Shown: positions 13,301 through 26,235, numbered from the stretch's first letter. The stretch: DNA of 64,000 nucleotides from Otis tarda (GCA_026413225.1 CM048552.1:167226053-167290052), one strand, 5' to 3'. The notes: generated from the sequence alone by a model not told the origin. Numbers and translations are program-made.

Positions 13301-13786
13301 TGTTGATTAGACCCACTTTTTTTTTTTTTCTCCTTCAGAAAAGAACCTAAAACTTTTTACCTGCCTTTTCTGGTATGTTGATACTGTTCTATTTACTTAA
13401 ACAAAAATAATGAAGAGACAAGGAAAAGGTACGAGCTTAGATTATCATGAGAAAAAAAAAAAAGGGATAGATATTTGATAACTCCAGTACTTTCATAATG
13501 AAGCTGTTCACTTTCACAAAGATGAAAACATTACCTCAGCCCAGAAAAAAACAACAGTGTTTATTTCAGTCTCAGCTCATGAATGATCATAATGGCTGCC
13601 CATATTAAAAACGACTGGGACTTGCTTTTCAACTCTGTTTTGTTTCTGACAAAATATCCAGTAGTCATCAGATATTTCAGATATTTCAGGAACACCTTAC
13701 ACATATACGGAAAGCAGGAAAATGGGAAGATAAACAGTTATGATACACTGACCATTTTATTTTATTAAGTATATACTGGAAACCAC
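7355..13786. other. AT-rich sequence lying between two consecutive CR1 pieces
   Basis: About 6.4 kb of AT-rich DNA with no recognisable gene. It is bounded on both sides by CR1 sequence that would be contiguous if this block were removed. It contains many poly-T/A tracts (including one of about 23 T at 10612-10634), a 16-bp tandem duplication at 10415-10446 and a 15-bp tandem duplication at 13194-13222. No LTR, RT or transposase motif was seen inside, and the short open frames are uninformative. Confidence 0.5.
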
Positions 13787-14010
13787 AAAGATGATCAGAG
13801 GCCTGGAGCATCTCTCCTATGAGGACGGGCTGAGAGAGTCAGGGCTGTTGAGCCTGGACAAGAGGAGGCTCTGGGGAGACCTTATAGAGGTCTTCCAGTA
13901 CCTCAAGGGGCCTACAAGAAAGATGGGGAGAGGCTGTTCAGTAGGGCCTGTTGTGACAGGACTAGGGGTAATGATTTTAAACTAAAAGAGGGTAGATTTA
14001 GGCAAAGTCC
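13787..14010 (+). mobile_element. CR1 LINE fragment, second piece
   Basis: This plus-strand CR1 sequence starts exactly where the piece ending at 7354 stops, sharing the 11-bp overlap ccacaaagatg. It continues through the [19 protein letters not shown]-type block and into the 3' part, then fades near 14010 before the canonical 3' end. It encodes no intact protein. The simplest reading is that it belongs to the same original insertion as 6815-7354. Confidence 0.88.
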
Positions 14011-14979
14011 TCAACTGGATGTGATTAATTCTAAATGAAATATTCTGAATAATACAAACCCATCATAATTTTAATTTACCTCTGCCAAGTCTTTTCATTA
14101 TATTATAATAATTTTGCTGTGCTTTAGCTATACGAAATTTTATTTGATTTGTAATAAGAGAATTAAGCTGATATTAATTTTTTACTAACTAGTGTAAATA
14201 ACGTTAAGATCAGCCTTTTTCTGTCAGTGTCAGTAATTAGTTTAATTTAAATCTCTTTTTCTTAATGAAATCTTAACTTTTGTAAGTGTCGTAGTTAATG
14301 ATTTTAAAGCACCTTTTATTTTCTAGAATTAACATGGTCAGAGGACACATTACTAGGTAACTCTGCATAAAGGTTTTCATCAATAGGACAAACAAGGATA
14401 CAGATATTTCCCTAATAAAGTTGTGCTGGAGGGTTATGTTTTGACACCGTGTCATTGTAAGGGGATCTTCCTGTTCCCTTCATACATGTTTGTGGCTTTG
14501 ACTGACATTTGGTCTTTTTTTTTGGGAGAGTATATAAACACTGTAAAATCACCTACTGCCTCGTGCTCTTAGTGATCTTATGCATTATCTTTCCACAACT
14601 ATTTTCTCCCATGAAGAAACTTTCCTAAGAATTATGTGAGGGTATGTGGAAGAAAACTCTCTGTTCCTTTAAGGATGTCTTATCAAGGACATTTTTCAAG
14701 GCAAAAAAAAAAAAAGGGATAATTAAAAAAAAGGAAGAAGTCATAAACAAGAACATACAAGGACAGGAATTTGACCGATAAATGTTAAAGGAGGCAGTGA
14801 TGAAAACCAAACCTGGTGAATCACACAAATGCATGAAGGCATGTGGGAGTTTGAGAATGTTTATTCCAGGAAATTTATCTGATTGGGGACAGAAACAAGA
14901 TACTGAGACACACAGACAAAAAAAGTGTGGTGACAATAACAAGCAACGAACCTCACTACTGACAGAAATTGATGGACTA
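14011..14979. other. AT-rich non-coding sequence
   Basis: Nothing recognisable was found apart from A-tracts near 14703-14715. Open frames on both strands overlap each other and have no family resemblance. Confidence 0.5.
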
Positions 14980-15037
14980 TCATAGAATCATAGAATGGTT
15001 AGAGTTGGAAGGGACCTTCAAAGGTCATCTAGTCCAA
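14980..15037 (-). mobile_element. CR1 3' end only
   Basis: The segment starts with the tandem CATAGAAT unit and continues with the reverse complement of the conserved CR1 terminal 3' UTR. It is a severely 5'-truncated CR1 copy on the minus strand, about 60 bp long. Confidence 0.85.
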
Positions 15038-15920
15038 GAAACTAGAGGTACACTTCCAGGGAGATCTTCTGGATTTTGTGACTGACAAGACTGTAAACCA
15101 GGGGTACCCCAAAGTAGGAGAGGTTTAGGAGTTGATAGAGCTGTAAAAGCCAGAAAGAGTTGTGCAGGGGAAGTGGAAGCAGAAGGAAAAAAGAGGGTGA
15201 GTAGACAGAAAAATAATGTATAAAAGGGACCGACTGCATGTAAACAGGGATGATCAGTATGCTTGTCTGGCTGAGCCCCATGCATGATCACTGCAGTCTA
15301 TCCTATCTTTTTATACCTTCTTATTAAATATTTTCTTAAGTCTCTTTGTGTAATCTCACTCTCTATCCCCTGTGTATATGTGCTGGAAGGACTAAGTGTC
15401 AGCTGCTGGCAAGACCAGTATATATATATGAGTGGAACCTGTCGGTGGTATTTGGTATCAGCTACCAGAGTGCATGGGAGTCCTAGCATCAGTAGTTGAA
15501 GGGGCCATATCTCTCTGGATGTAGACATTGTGTCCAGAGTGTCAGCTACTGGGGCAACTGGTGTGAATGGTTCCAGCCACTGGAGTCAAACCAGTGGTGT
15601 AGGTGTCCCTGCCGTGTGGTGTCACCTGTTGGAGCAGATGTGTATCCCTGTCCACTGCTCATTCAGGTATAGTCTCTAGCTGTTCCACTTCCACTACATT
15701 CTATGACTCAGGCTCTCACCTCTGCAGAGTCACTGTGGATACACGTGATTAACTGTTTATCCTCCTGATAGTACACAGAATGCTTATTTCATCCAGCACT
15801 TGATGACACAAAGTCTTGAACAGACAGTCTTGAACAGTCTCCTGTAAGTGACACTGCTCTGGTCCTCAGTCCCACAGAGAGGCCACTGCCGTAATGGTAT
15901 CTCATGGTTTGAATAACAGC
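15038..15920. other. Non-coding sequence with a degenerate recurring motif
   Basis: No gene is recognised. A GTGTCAGCTACTGG-like motif recurs at about 15396, 15454, 15539, 15571 and 15619, suggesting an old low-copy tandem array or an unidentified repeat. Confidence 0.4.
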
Positions 15921-16365
15921 ATCCCAGAATCACAGAATACTTGAAGTTGAAAGGGACTTCTGGAGGTTATCTGGTTCAACTCACTTGCTCAGCCAGTGGC
16001 CCAGGACCATGTCCAGACAGATTTTTTTAATATCTCCAAGGATGGAGACTCCAAAACCTCTCTGGGCAACTTGAGCCGGTGCTCAATCACTCTCATAGTA
16101 AAAAACTGTTTCCTGATGTTCAGAAGAAACCTCCAGTGTTTCAGTTTGTGCCCACTGCCTCTGGTCCTGTCACTGTGCACCACTGAAAAGAGCCTGGTTC
16201 CGTCCTCTTTGTACCTTCCCTTCACATATTTATACACATTGATAAGGTCTCACCTGAGCTTTTTCTTATATAGGCCAAAGAAACCTCACCTGCTCTATCT
16301 TTCCTCATAAGAGAGATGCTCCAGTGCCTTAAGGATCTTTGTGGCCCTTTGCTGGACTCCCTCCC
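15921..16365 (-). mobile_element. CR1 LINE 3' region
   Basis: Starts at a CR1 3' terminus (ATCCCAGAATCACAGAAT) and runs 440 bp as the reverse complement of the CR1 3' UTR and the ORF2 C-terminus. The plus-strand frames across it are shadows. The copy ends at a 16-bp perfect hairpin at 16343-16381. It is more diverged than the copies at 45995 and 49690. Confidence 0.88.
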
Positions 16366-17084
16366 AGTCCAGCAAAGGGCCCCCTCTAAAGAACCATCTG
16401 AGTCAAACTCTGATTGTGCTGAGGTGCTTCCTCCATTCAGTGCCAGGAACAAAGACAGGGACACATCAACAATGTTTTCATACTCTCCTATACTATCTGG
16501 AAAATTTTAGAATTTCCTTCATATCCCCCAGCCCCGCAGCTGCCAAATCTCTCATAGATACTTGTGTTTTCTTGCCTCCGACTTACTAGCTAAGAGCCAC
16601 TGCCAGCCTTCTCAGGTGAGCCTTCCACACCATCAGCCACCTGGATTGGAGGGAAGACATAGGATAGGGCAGGCCCTTTTTCTAATCAAGAACCAGCATA
16701 TCAGGAAACATCTTATAATTATTAACGTGCCAATCAAGAAACAACTAACAGTAGTTGTTACCACCAGGGTCTGCTGGAAGCTTCCAGAAGCATTCCCTCT
16801 AGCAGAGTTGCTATCCCTAAAGCTCTTTAATTGGAAAAATCAAACCAGCTCATGTAATCTTGCATAACTAATTAAAAAAAAATAAAGGAAGTAGAAGAAC
16901 AATAAGTATGTACGGGCCCATATGTGAGAGTGTATGTATGTGTGTGAATAACCGGAGATGTTCATAGCCAGTGCAAGGAAACAGAGAAACAAATATCTTA
17001 AATGTGCTAAAAATATATTAATCAGATCTTACTTATATTTTAGTAACATTTTTCAATTAAAAAATCTAAGCAGGGGAAGACTGG
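16366..17084. other. Non-coding sequence
   Basis: No gene is recognised. Frames of 60-100 codons overlap in both orientations without family resemblance. There is a poly-A tract near 16873. Confidence 0.45.
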
Positions 17085-17285
17085 CTTTTTTCAGTGGTGC
17101 TCAGTGACGCGACAAGAAACAAAGGACACAGAAGGAGGTTCCTTCTGAACATCAGGAAACACTTTTATACTGTGAGGGTGACTGAACACTGGCACAGGTT
17201 GCCCAGAGAGATTGTGAAGTCTCCATCCTTGGAGATCCCTTCCAACTTCCGTCACTCTGGGAAACTATGATTCAATTCTATGCTA
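17085..17285 (+). mobile_element. CR1 LINE 3' fragment with internal deletion
   Basis: Plus-strand CR1 3' sequence covering the AGGAAACACTTTT, GGTTGCCCAGAGAG and CCATCCTTGGAGAT blocks, followed directly by the terminal CCCTTCCAACT block. The CR1 sequence that normally lies between the last two is missing. It ends with a decayed ATTCTATG tail near 17285. Confidence 0.88.
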
Positions 17286-20200
17286 TTTCTGCACTAGATG
17301 AATAACTTTCATTACAGTCTTATCAATTTAAGTCTTAAAAAATCTACAGTCTCTGCTTATAAACTACCAACTGCTATAGTAATTAAGCATAATATTTCTT
17401 CAGCATTTCTATAAAATTTATATGAATCTTCGAGCAAAGATACTGACATCATAGTTTAATTTAGTAGTAAAATTGTGCTCTGAGCTTAAAACTGGAAGGG
17501 GTGTAGTGGGGGTGAGGTGTGGATCTTTTAAATGTTTTTCCTATAAGAGAAACATTTTCACCTTTTTCAAGAGACAAATATGCAAGAGGTTTTTTTTTCT
17601 CAATCCTTAAGAAGACCCTAATTGGAAACTTCAGGAGCTGAGTGAGCTTGCTAATCGCTGATCATACCCACTTGAAAAATAAGGAAACTTTATCCAAGTC
17701 TAAAACTAAAACCTCTTAATCAGCAGTATGATTGCCAATTAACTTCATGTGGACATTCATAAGGATGCAAATGATATGGTTTAGAAAGGAGATTTTACAG
17801 CAATAAACAAATATGTAGAAAGCATTTTGGTGCTTCTAGTCATTCAAATTACAAAACCATCAAAAGGACCTCCAGGACAAGCAAGATTCATCACTGGAGG
17901 GTACTAGTATTTGTGTTTCCCCAAGCTGTTTTGTTTCAGTAATGAGACCAGTAATTCATCCTCTAAGACTTTGGAGAGTAAAATATTCACTTTCTTCACC
18001 ATTAAATTGATTCATGAAGTCAGAAGAGCTCCAAATAATATGAATTTCAGCGACAGAATATTTGTGAAGATTTTAGTGTTTTCATTGCAAAACCCCACTT
18101 GTTTAAAGTCCTACAACTACTTTATATATAGAGAAATTTACTGCTGAGACATCCTGTTTTAAGAATAATATGTGTCAGGATATACCCTTCAACATATCCC
18201 AGCCCTTCAGTTTGTTGGTTTTGTTGTGTTTGTTTGTTTGTTTGTTTGTTTTAAAATTTTTTGAAAGTGCAGTGTTTATCAAAAGTATTAAGAGACTCAT
18301 CAGTTGTGTACACTGAGAGTGGCTTCAGGAACTCTTTTCGGAAAATAGAAGTCTAAGAAAACATCACAGGATGAAGGATGATGGGCAGAATTTTAAGAAT
18401 ACTGCTTTTGGGTAATTCTTAAAACCACCACCCCTCCCCACTCCCTCCTGCTGTGGCTCCAGTGGTGGTGGTGGTGGCAGTGCAGCCCCAGCATGGACAG
18501 GAAAGGTCTCCCGCAAGGACTGGGGCAGTCTTGGCTGGTTGGGGTTGGTTGAAGCAGGTTCACTCATGCTCCCCACTGGTTGTCGTGACTGATACTAGTG
18601 GCAACAGCAAAGTAGACAGTGAGGTTGAAGACACAAAACAGCTCTTTGTATCATGGGACTTTTTGGGTGGCACTTGCCGCCCTCGCCTGCTGGGACTCCA
18701 GAATGCAGTTGGTGGGGGCTGAGGGGGAAGGAATGCACCCCAAGATATTTCCACTCGTGCTTATTTTATGACCTGCAGTGATATCTGCTAGGCTGCTTTG
18801 GTCTGTTTGAGTATCTTTTTCTCCAATTACTGTTTCATCAAAACTGTTTTGCTCTTAGTATGGAGAAGAATGATTCAGACAAATTGGCATTTTCTGATGT
18901 AAATCTGTTTAGTTAAAAATATCCTTGTCTGCTCTGCCAAACACATGTACACTAGCACTGTGCAGTTTAGCAAAATATGTAGGCATGGGATTTAAGCATA
19001 TAATTGAGTACACTCTTGTTAGATAGGAACTGTTTAAATAAAGTCAAGCAATAATTAAGTTTCTTCCAGATGATTCAATGGGCTTTCATCATTGTCTACT
19101 GTTATTTATCCCAACCTGAACATCTTAGTGCTTCTACCCTGTTACTCTTGTTTCTCTGTTCCTTGTTCTGTATGTTTTAAAGGCTGTGTTTGTTCTCTAT
19201 TTGCTGTGATATAGGGAAGAAGAAAACAGTTGCATCCTTATATTTTATGAATATTTAAGTATTTGTATTTATACATTTAGCTTGATTAGTGGATAGTTAT
19301 GAAGTGTGTAAGGCCAGGGCAGATGTATTGTGATATGTTGTCACAACAGAGATTACAACAGATGTACAAATGGTTGTTCTAGGTATCAGTGATTAAGAGA
19401 GTGGAATTTGGATCACACACACCAGGACTGGAGAACCCTACAGAGGTGTCTCTAATTTAATTACAGACATGCCTATGAACTTTATGAGGGAATAACAGGA
19501 ATAAGGGAATGCAGATTAGAAAGCCTCTGGGATTCAGCCATGTGGCAGAAGATAGAGAATAGGGAATCCATATATTATGCTTGATCTCGATCTTATTGCC
19601 AGGGATGAACAAGGAAGGTGAGGAAAGTAGTGTTGGGTTGCAAGCTTTGAGAACTGCAATTTTGGTTGCTATACAATGTGTGGCCTTGAAAATCTGTTTT
19701 TCATTTACATGCACTCTGTTAGAAGACATACAAACACAAATAAAGGACAAGAAATAGTCCAACAAGTTGCAATTGCCTCTAATGTAACTTTTGAATATGA
19801 ATAAGTTTTAATTAACGATATAAGGACATTATGTTTGTGTTATATACACATACATGACTGGCCAACAGCTGCTCCAGAAGAGTTTGTGAAACTACTGAAT
19901 TGCAGAAATTCTAGGAAAGAACTAGGAAATTTTGAGAAAGACTTGCAAGACTATAATGCATTAAGACAGCCTAATTCTAATGAGTTGTAGATTAGAATTA
20001 TTCAATATGTAGCCAAAACACAGGCCTATGATACCTATAAATTAAAACTCCATAATCTGTATATATTTAAAATTAGTTTGCTTTGAAATCAAATGTAATC
20101 TTGCTAAAACAGTTTAAGAAACAGCAGTATTTCAATATTTTGTAATATTGTGATGGTATAGCTGGACACAATGTATAATCATTTTACATAAATATGCGTG

Positions 20201-23200
20201 CAATGTGACCAACAAAAAGGCAAAAAAAATCATATAGGCAAAAAAAAAAGGCAAATAAAAACACTTAGGAAGCATCAGAAAACATAAACAAAGACTACAT
20301 TAGGAGAGTAAAGAACAAGAAAACAAAAAGCTTGCTTTGGGATTGGGACTTGGAACAGACAGAATGTCTGCTGAACAAAGAAGCAGCATACTGGCAAAGC
20401 CAGAAACAAGATAAACATCACTGGAGCAGATGAAATACTTTCTCTGAGAAAGAGGCTAGAAACAAATCTGAGAATGACTGAGCAAAGGTGGAGAGGAAAC
20501 AAAGTGATCTTATCTCTAGTGAGTTCTCTCACCAAAGAGCTCTCAAACTTGATCATCATAGCCTCTGCAACTGAGGACTGACATAGGCAGTAGCCCTTAG
20601 TGTTGACTTTACGGCATGGTACTGTATACTTATCACTAATTTAAGCTATTATAGTTAGACTTTGTCAGTTTTGTATATGTAGCAATGATGACTAATAATT
20701 TGTAAGAGCTAAACATTTGCACCATGTGTGCTGTAGATGAATCGAGTAAAATTATTTTTTAATCTTTAAGACGTGCCTGGTTTGTCAGTCTTCCAAACAC
20801 TCTGTTCATAGCGATCTCCAGTTCTCTAATTGTGTATATGCACATATAGGCAGTTGCAACAAACGCTTATTTCAGTGAAGGTGCAACAGACCTGACTGAT
20901 AAGTGTGCTGATTCATCCTGTCATAAAATCATCAGATAATGCAGTAACTCTCAGCTGAGGATACATAGTGTGAGAGTTAGTCACTATGCATCTTAAATGA
21001 TACCTTATTTTCACTTGTAGTAGCAGTCATCTAAATACTTCTGCTCTTTCTGGCTACCTCTGTGTACTGAATGTGGAACCTAAAGTCACTTCTCCTTATT
21101 TAGACCTTTGATAACTATTTCAACTAAGTAAAATGAAACTTAGGTAGAATACTTACACTTTTACTTTAAGAATGTGTTAAGATTCTTTTTAAATTCTTAC
21201 ATTACTTAGGTTCATTTACATTGTAGAGAATATTAAATATTCCTAAAATAAAATATTTACACTATTTATATGTTTGGAAATATGGTCCAGGAATTCAGAA
21301 ATAGAAGATCTGTGGAATTAGGCTTACTGACTTCAGTCAGACTACTAATGTTTTCAGTTAAGTGCATCCTGATGTGCTTCAATGAACTAGGGCCTAAAGA
21401 CTTTATAATAAGACTATATAATAAAAATTATTCTGATAGGAGAAATATATTCTCCTATCAGAATATATAGAAAAATATATCAGAATATATAGAAAAATAT
21501 GTTCTCCTATCAGAATGTCTTTCACTTCCTGATTCAATTTTTCAGGAATAGTTGCAATGTCCTTAAGTATTTTAAAAATAAAGAATAGTATAAAACCAAA
21601 ATATAGAAACAGAAATTTTCAGTATAGTCTCCATTTATGTTGGAGATTGAAATGATTTGGTGTTCTATTTTTCAGTGATTTTTATAAAGCAAATTTTCAG
21701 GTTTTTACCTACATGCAAAACAGTACAAGAAAGTGGATCTTGCTGACAATTTATGACAGTAGAAGAATTTTAAGCATGATGATAAAGATTGTTAGAATAT
21801 GTCCTGGACTTTTTCTGGAATGTATCTGATGGACTTTAATCTGTTGCTAGGAAATCTTCAATGCTTCAATGTTAATTTATGAAGCATACTTAAGATTTTT
21901 TTTTTCTTTTATTTTTCTGTACACATTTAGATATCCTCTACAAATTGCTTTAAACATAAGGATTTCTAGCAATGTCTGTAGTGTTAAATAGCAAAAACTA
22001 CAACTGAAGGCTAAGAGCTGTCTGGTACAGAGGCAAAAATCAGTAAAACACACTACTGTTGATTTAAGCAGGCATGTCTTTTTAATATTAATATACTGCT
22101 ATTTTCAGATTTCAGCTTATGCTCACCTGTGTAAGTTTTCTGGTTTTTACCAAATTTGTATAGTTGCAAATTGTAAATTGTGCTTTGACTTTTACTGTCT
22201 TTTGTGTTGAAACTCACAAATGAATTTTCTCAAAATTATTCTTTTTTTTTACAAGTGACTTTTTTTTTTCCTCTTTTTAAAATTGTATCCATTTTTTTCC
22301 TTTTTTTTTCCTTTTTTTCCTGTTTTTGTGATAATCACTAGTGGTTTTCTGTTCTAAAGATGTTTGGATAAGCACATATTACTGCATTTTCCTTTAAAGA
22401 TTTCAGTATAATATATCTTCACCCTGTCTGTTCACTGCTTGGATGAGTAGTTCTCTGTGTGAGTCATAATTTTCACCAAGCTGTTTCAGAAGTCTGGATT
22501 ACCCGAGGAACTACGTCAATTTCTTTTGGCTGCACAGTGTCTAGTATGATTGTGAAAATATCTCAGGACGGATGAAGTTGGTAACAGATTTTCTACTTTT
22601 TTTTTTCTTCTCAGGGCTTTATCACTCATTTTAAATTATAATTTGGATTTTTTTTTTAACCTCAATTTGTGTCTATACAGAGCAACTGTTCACACTTAAC
22701 AAGGAGTGGTTATTCATTTTTTAGTAATTTAAAGCAATGTTATTAACCACTACAGTCTTACCTATTGTGTTTAATGAGGCATGACACAAAGCTTAGTGAA
22801 GTCAATAGCAAATTTTCCATTAAGTACATTGATGTGGAATATATATTGGATTTGGAGTCAATCTTTAATTTAATTTAAAATAAGCATTTAGTATTTAACT
22901 ATTCTTTAATAATAGCAATAAGTCATATGATTATTAACACTGTTATTTGGGAAAACCAAATATTTTTTTATGAAAAGTATTATTAATGTTTTTGAGCTGC
23001 ATTTTCTCCAGAATAGGAACATTAAATCTTACTTTGACATCAAAGCATAACATTTTTAAGGCAGCATGTAAATACCATGCCTTTACAAAACAAACAAATA
23101 ATCCTCTGCAAAATGTCAAGCTGCTTGAGTAGATTTCCTTCTTAGCATCTTGGTGAAAAGTGGGAAGAAAGAAACAAGATTAATAAGAGTAAGAAGAGAA

Positions 23201-23821
23201 AAAGTAAGATAGACTTTTATTCCTGAAATAATGGACTGGAATGCTACCATAGGTGCAAGAAATTTCTAGGCTTTATTCTATGCTCCTATTGGAGCTTTGG
23301 TTGTTTTTGTTTATTTTGGTTCGCTTTGGGTTTGGGTTTTCGGGGTTTATTTGTTTGTTTGTTTTTTTCTCCAATACATCTTTATTGGAAAATTAAAGCT
23401 TTCAAGCCTGACCACCTTGACCTTCATGTCCAAGAAACACTGATGACTATTGTAGGTAGCTATACAAGTAGCTATACAGCATCAACTATATGGCATTAAA
23501 TACTCAGAGATAATGTAGGATATAGCTGTTGTGTACAATTTGAAGATCAAGATTTCATTTTCAGGTTAAAGGCTAGCCTTATTCTTTAGTTTTCTAAACT
23601 TTCCCATCACAGAGAACTCTAATACACCAACTATTTTATATATATATATATATAATTTTAGTTGTAATATTAGATACTCCGGTTTAATTAGTAATCTAAT
23701 GCTGTGCAAAAAAACAAGTACAAAATAGTACTAGTAAAAGTTCTGAAATGAAAATTAACATTAGTATACTGATGTTAAGAGTCTTAATTAAAAAAATAAA
23801 AATAAATTAAAATATTGAGGG
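17286..23821. other. AT-rich non-coding sequence with simple repeats
   Basis: No exon or element is identified across 6.5 kb. Visible structures are a TTTG run (about 18222-18250), a GC-richer block at 18430-18735, a nested hairpin with tandem repeat at 21430-21516, pyrimidine-rich tracts at 22240-22330 and 23340-23370, and an AT dinucleotide run near 23636-23656. Confidence 0.5.
21430..21516. repeat. Perfect inverted repeat plus 22-bp tandem duplication
   Basis: Arms at 21430-21444 and 21450-21464 are perfectly complementary (15 bp, 5-nt loop). They are followed by two 22-bp units (21459-21480 and 21481-21502, one mismatch) and a third copy of the right arm at 21502-21516. No protein frame uses it. 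Confidence 0.9.
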
Positions 23822-26235
23822 CTTGGACAGGTGACGTTACAGTGGGGATCTGCTACACGGGCCTGATCAGAAAGCCAGAGTAGATGAGGCCTTCTATAGA
23901 CAGATAGGAGCAGCTTCATGGTCACAAGCCCTGGTCCTCATAGAGGACTTCAACCACTGAAGTATCTGATGGAGAGAAAACACAGCACAGCATAAGCAAG
24001 CCAGGAGGTTCCTGGAATGCGTTCCTTCTCTAAATAACAAAGGAGACAATAAGGAGAGGTGATATGCTGAACCTTGTTCTCGCCAACGGGGCTGATGGGG
24101 AATGTGTATCTCAAGGGCAGCCATGGCTGCAGTGACCATGAGATGGTGGAGTTCAAGATCCTTAGGGCAGAGAGGAAGGAGTGCAGTAAACTCTCTACCC
24201 TGGATTTCAGGAGAGCAGACTTCGGCCTCCTCAGCGATCTGCTAGGTAAAGTGCTATGATATAGCCCTGGAGGGAATAGAGGCCCAGAAAGTTGGTAGAT
24301 ATTCAAGCAGCACCTCCTTCAAGCTCAGGAGTGATGCATCCCAACAAAGAGGAAGATAGGCAAAAATGCCAGGAAGCCTGCATGGATGAAAAAAAGAGTT
24401 GCTCCTGGACAAACTGAAAAACAAAAAGAAAGCTTACAGAGAGTGGAAGCAAAGACAAGTAGCCTGGAAGAAATACAGAGAAATTGTTTGAGCAGCTAGA
24501 GAACAGGTTAGGAAAGCTAAAGCCCTGATGGAATTAATCTGACTAGGGACATCAAGGGCAACAAGAAAATCTTCTAAAGGTACACTGAGAATAAAAGGAA
24601 GAGTATGGAAAAAGCAGGCACTGTCTATAAGGAAATGAGAGACCTAGTAACCAGGGACATGGAGAAGGCTGAGGTACTCAACAACTTTTTTGCCTCAGTC
24701 TTCCCTGGCAAGAGTTTTAGCCGCATTGCCCAAGTCACAGAAGGCAAAGGCAGGGACTGGAAGAATTAAGAACTACGCACTGTAGGAGAAGACCAGGTTC
24801 AAGACCATTTAAGGAACCTGAAGGTACACAGGTCCATAGGACATGATGAGATAGATGCATCTGCTGGTCCTGAGGAAAGAATAGAAAAAGTTGCTAAGCC
24901 ACTATCCATCATATTTGAGAAGATGTGGCAATTCAATGACATTCCCACTGACTGGAAAAGGGGAAACATAACCCTTTTAAGAAGGACAAGAAGGAAGACA
25001 GGAGGAGCCACAGGCCAGTCAGTCTCACCTCTGTTCCTAGCAATATCATGGAGCAGATCCTCCTGGAAACTATGGTAAGGCACATGGAAAATAAGGAGGT
25101 GATTGGTGACAGCCAACATGGCTTCACTGAGGGCAAATCATGTGTGACAAAATTGGTGGCCTTCTCCGACAGAGTTACAGCATTTGTAGATGACAGAAGA
25201 ACAACTGACATCATCTACTTGGACTTGTTCAAAGCATTTGACACTGTACCCCATGTCATCCTTGTCTCTAAACTGGAGAGACACAGATTAGACTGCTGGA
25301 CCACTCGGTGGATAAGGAATTGGCTGGACGGTCACACTTATGGTCAGTGGCTTGATATCCAACTGGAGATCAGGGACAAGTGGCGTTGGGTGGAACAGTG
25401 TGCAATACCATCCAGAGGGACCTTGAGAGGCTGGCGAGATGGGCCCATGCAAACCTCATGAAGTTCAACCAGGCCATGTGTGAGGTCCTTCACACTGGTC
25501 ATGGCAATGCCAAGCACAAATACAGGCTGAATGAAGAATAGATTGAGAGCAGACCAGTGGAGAAGTACTTGGGGCTACTGGTGGACAAGAAGCTCAACAT
25601 GACCTGTCAATGTGCACTTGCAGCCCAGAAAGTCAACTGCATCCTCAGCTGCATCAAAAGAAGCATGGCCAGCAGGTCATGGAAGGTGATTCTGCACCTC
25701 TACTCTGCTCTTTTAAAACACCACTGCATTCAGGTCAGGAGGTCCCAACATAAGAAGGATGTGGACCATTTAGAGAGAGTCCGGAGGAGGACCACAGAGA
25801 TGATCAGAGGGCTGGAACACCTCTCCTATGAGGACAGGCTGAGAGAGTTGGGGTTGTTTTGCCTGCAGAAGAGAAGACTTCAGTGAAATTTTATTGTGGC
25901 TTTTCAATGCTTAAACAGGGCTTTAAGAAAGATGGGAACAAACGTTTTCACAACAGGACAAGGGGTAATGATATTAAAGTAGAAGTAGGCAGATTCAGAC
26001 TAGACATAAGGAAGAAAGTTTTTACAATGAGGGTGGTGGAACACAGGAACAGGTTTCCTAGAGAGGTTGTTGAAGCCCCATCCCTGGAGACATTCAAGGT
26101 CAGATTGGGCGGTGCTTTGAGCAACCTGATCTAGTTGGAGATGTCCCTGCTTCTTGCAGGGGAGTTGGACTAGATGACCTTTAAAGGTCCCTTCCAGCTC
26201 AAACTATTATATGATTCTGTTCTCTGATTCTATGT
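23822..26235 (+). mobile_element. CR1 LINE, 5'-truncated, with 3' end
   Basis: A 2.4-kb plus-strand CR1 that starts inside the endonuclease, runs through the RT and the 3' UTR, and ends in a degenerate GATTCTATG tail at about 26225-26235. Compared with the copy at 1-2885 it has many stops and small indels. It also lacks the central RT block around 25380, where the sequence jumps from the thumb-side repeat of the palm to the RDLERL segment. It carries no functional gene. It is flanked downstream by a TG microsatellite and a solo LTR. Confidence 0.93.
24074..25886 (+). pseudogene. CR1 ORF2 remnant in several frames
   Basis: The endonuclease C-terminus is readable at 24074-24259 (SDHEMVEF; DFRRADFGLL). 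The RT is readable at 25048-25461, with [19 protein letters not shown] and [13 protein letters not shown] including its catalytic Asp. The late part is at 25557-25886 ([14 protein letters not shown] through [14 protein letters not shown]). The SGIPQGS and FADD motifs are lost in an internal deletion near 25380, so this copy could not make a working RT. The segments lie in different frames and there is no single start. Confidence 0.85.

Noticed and set aside
18222-18250. TTTG run considered as a SINE tail
   Set aside because: No SINE body or tRNA-like promoter boxes are seen upstream.
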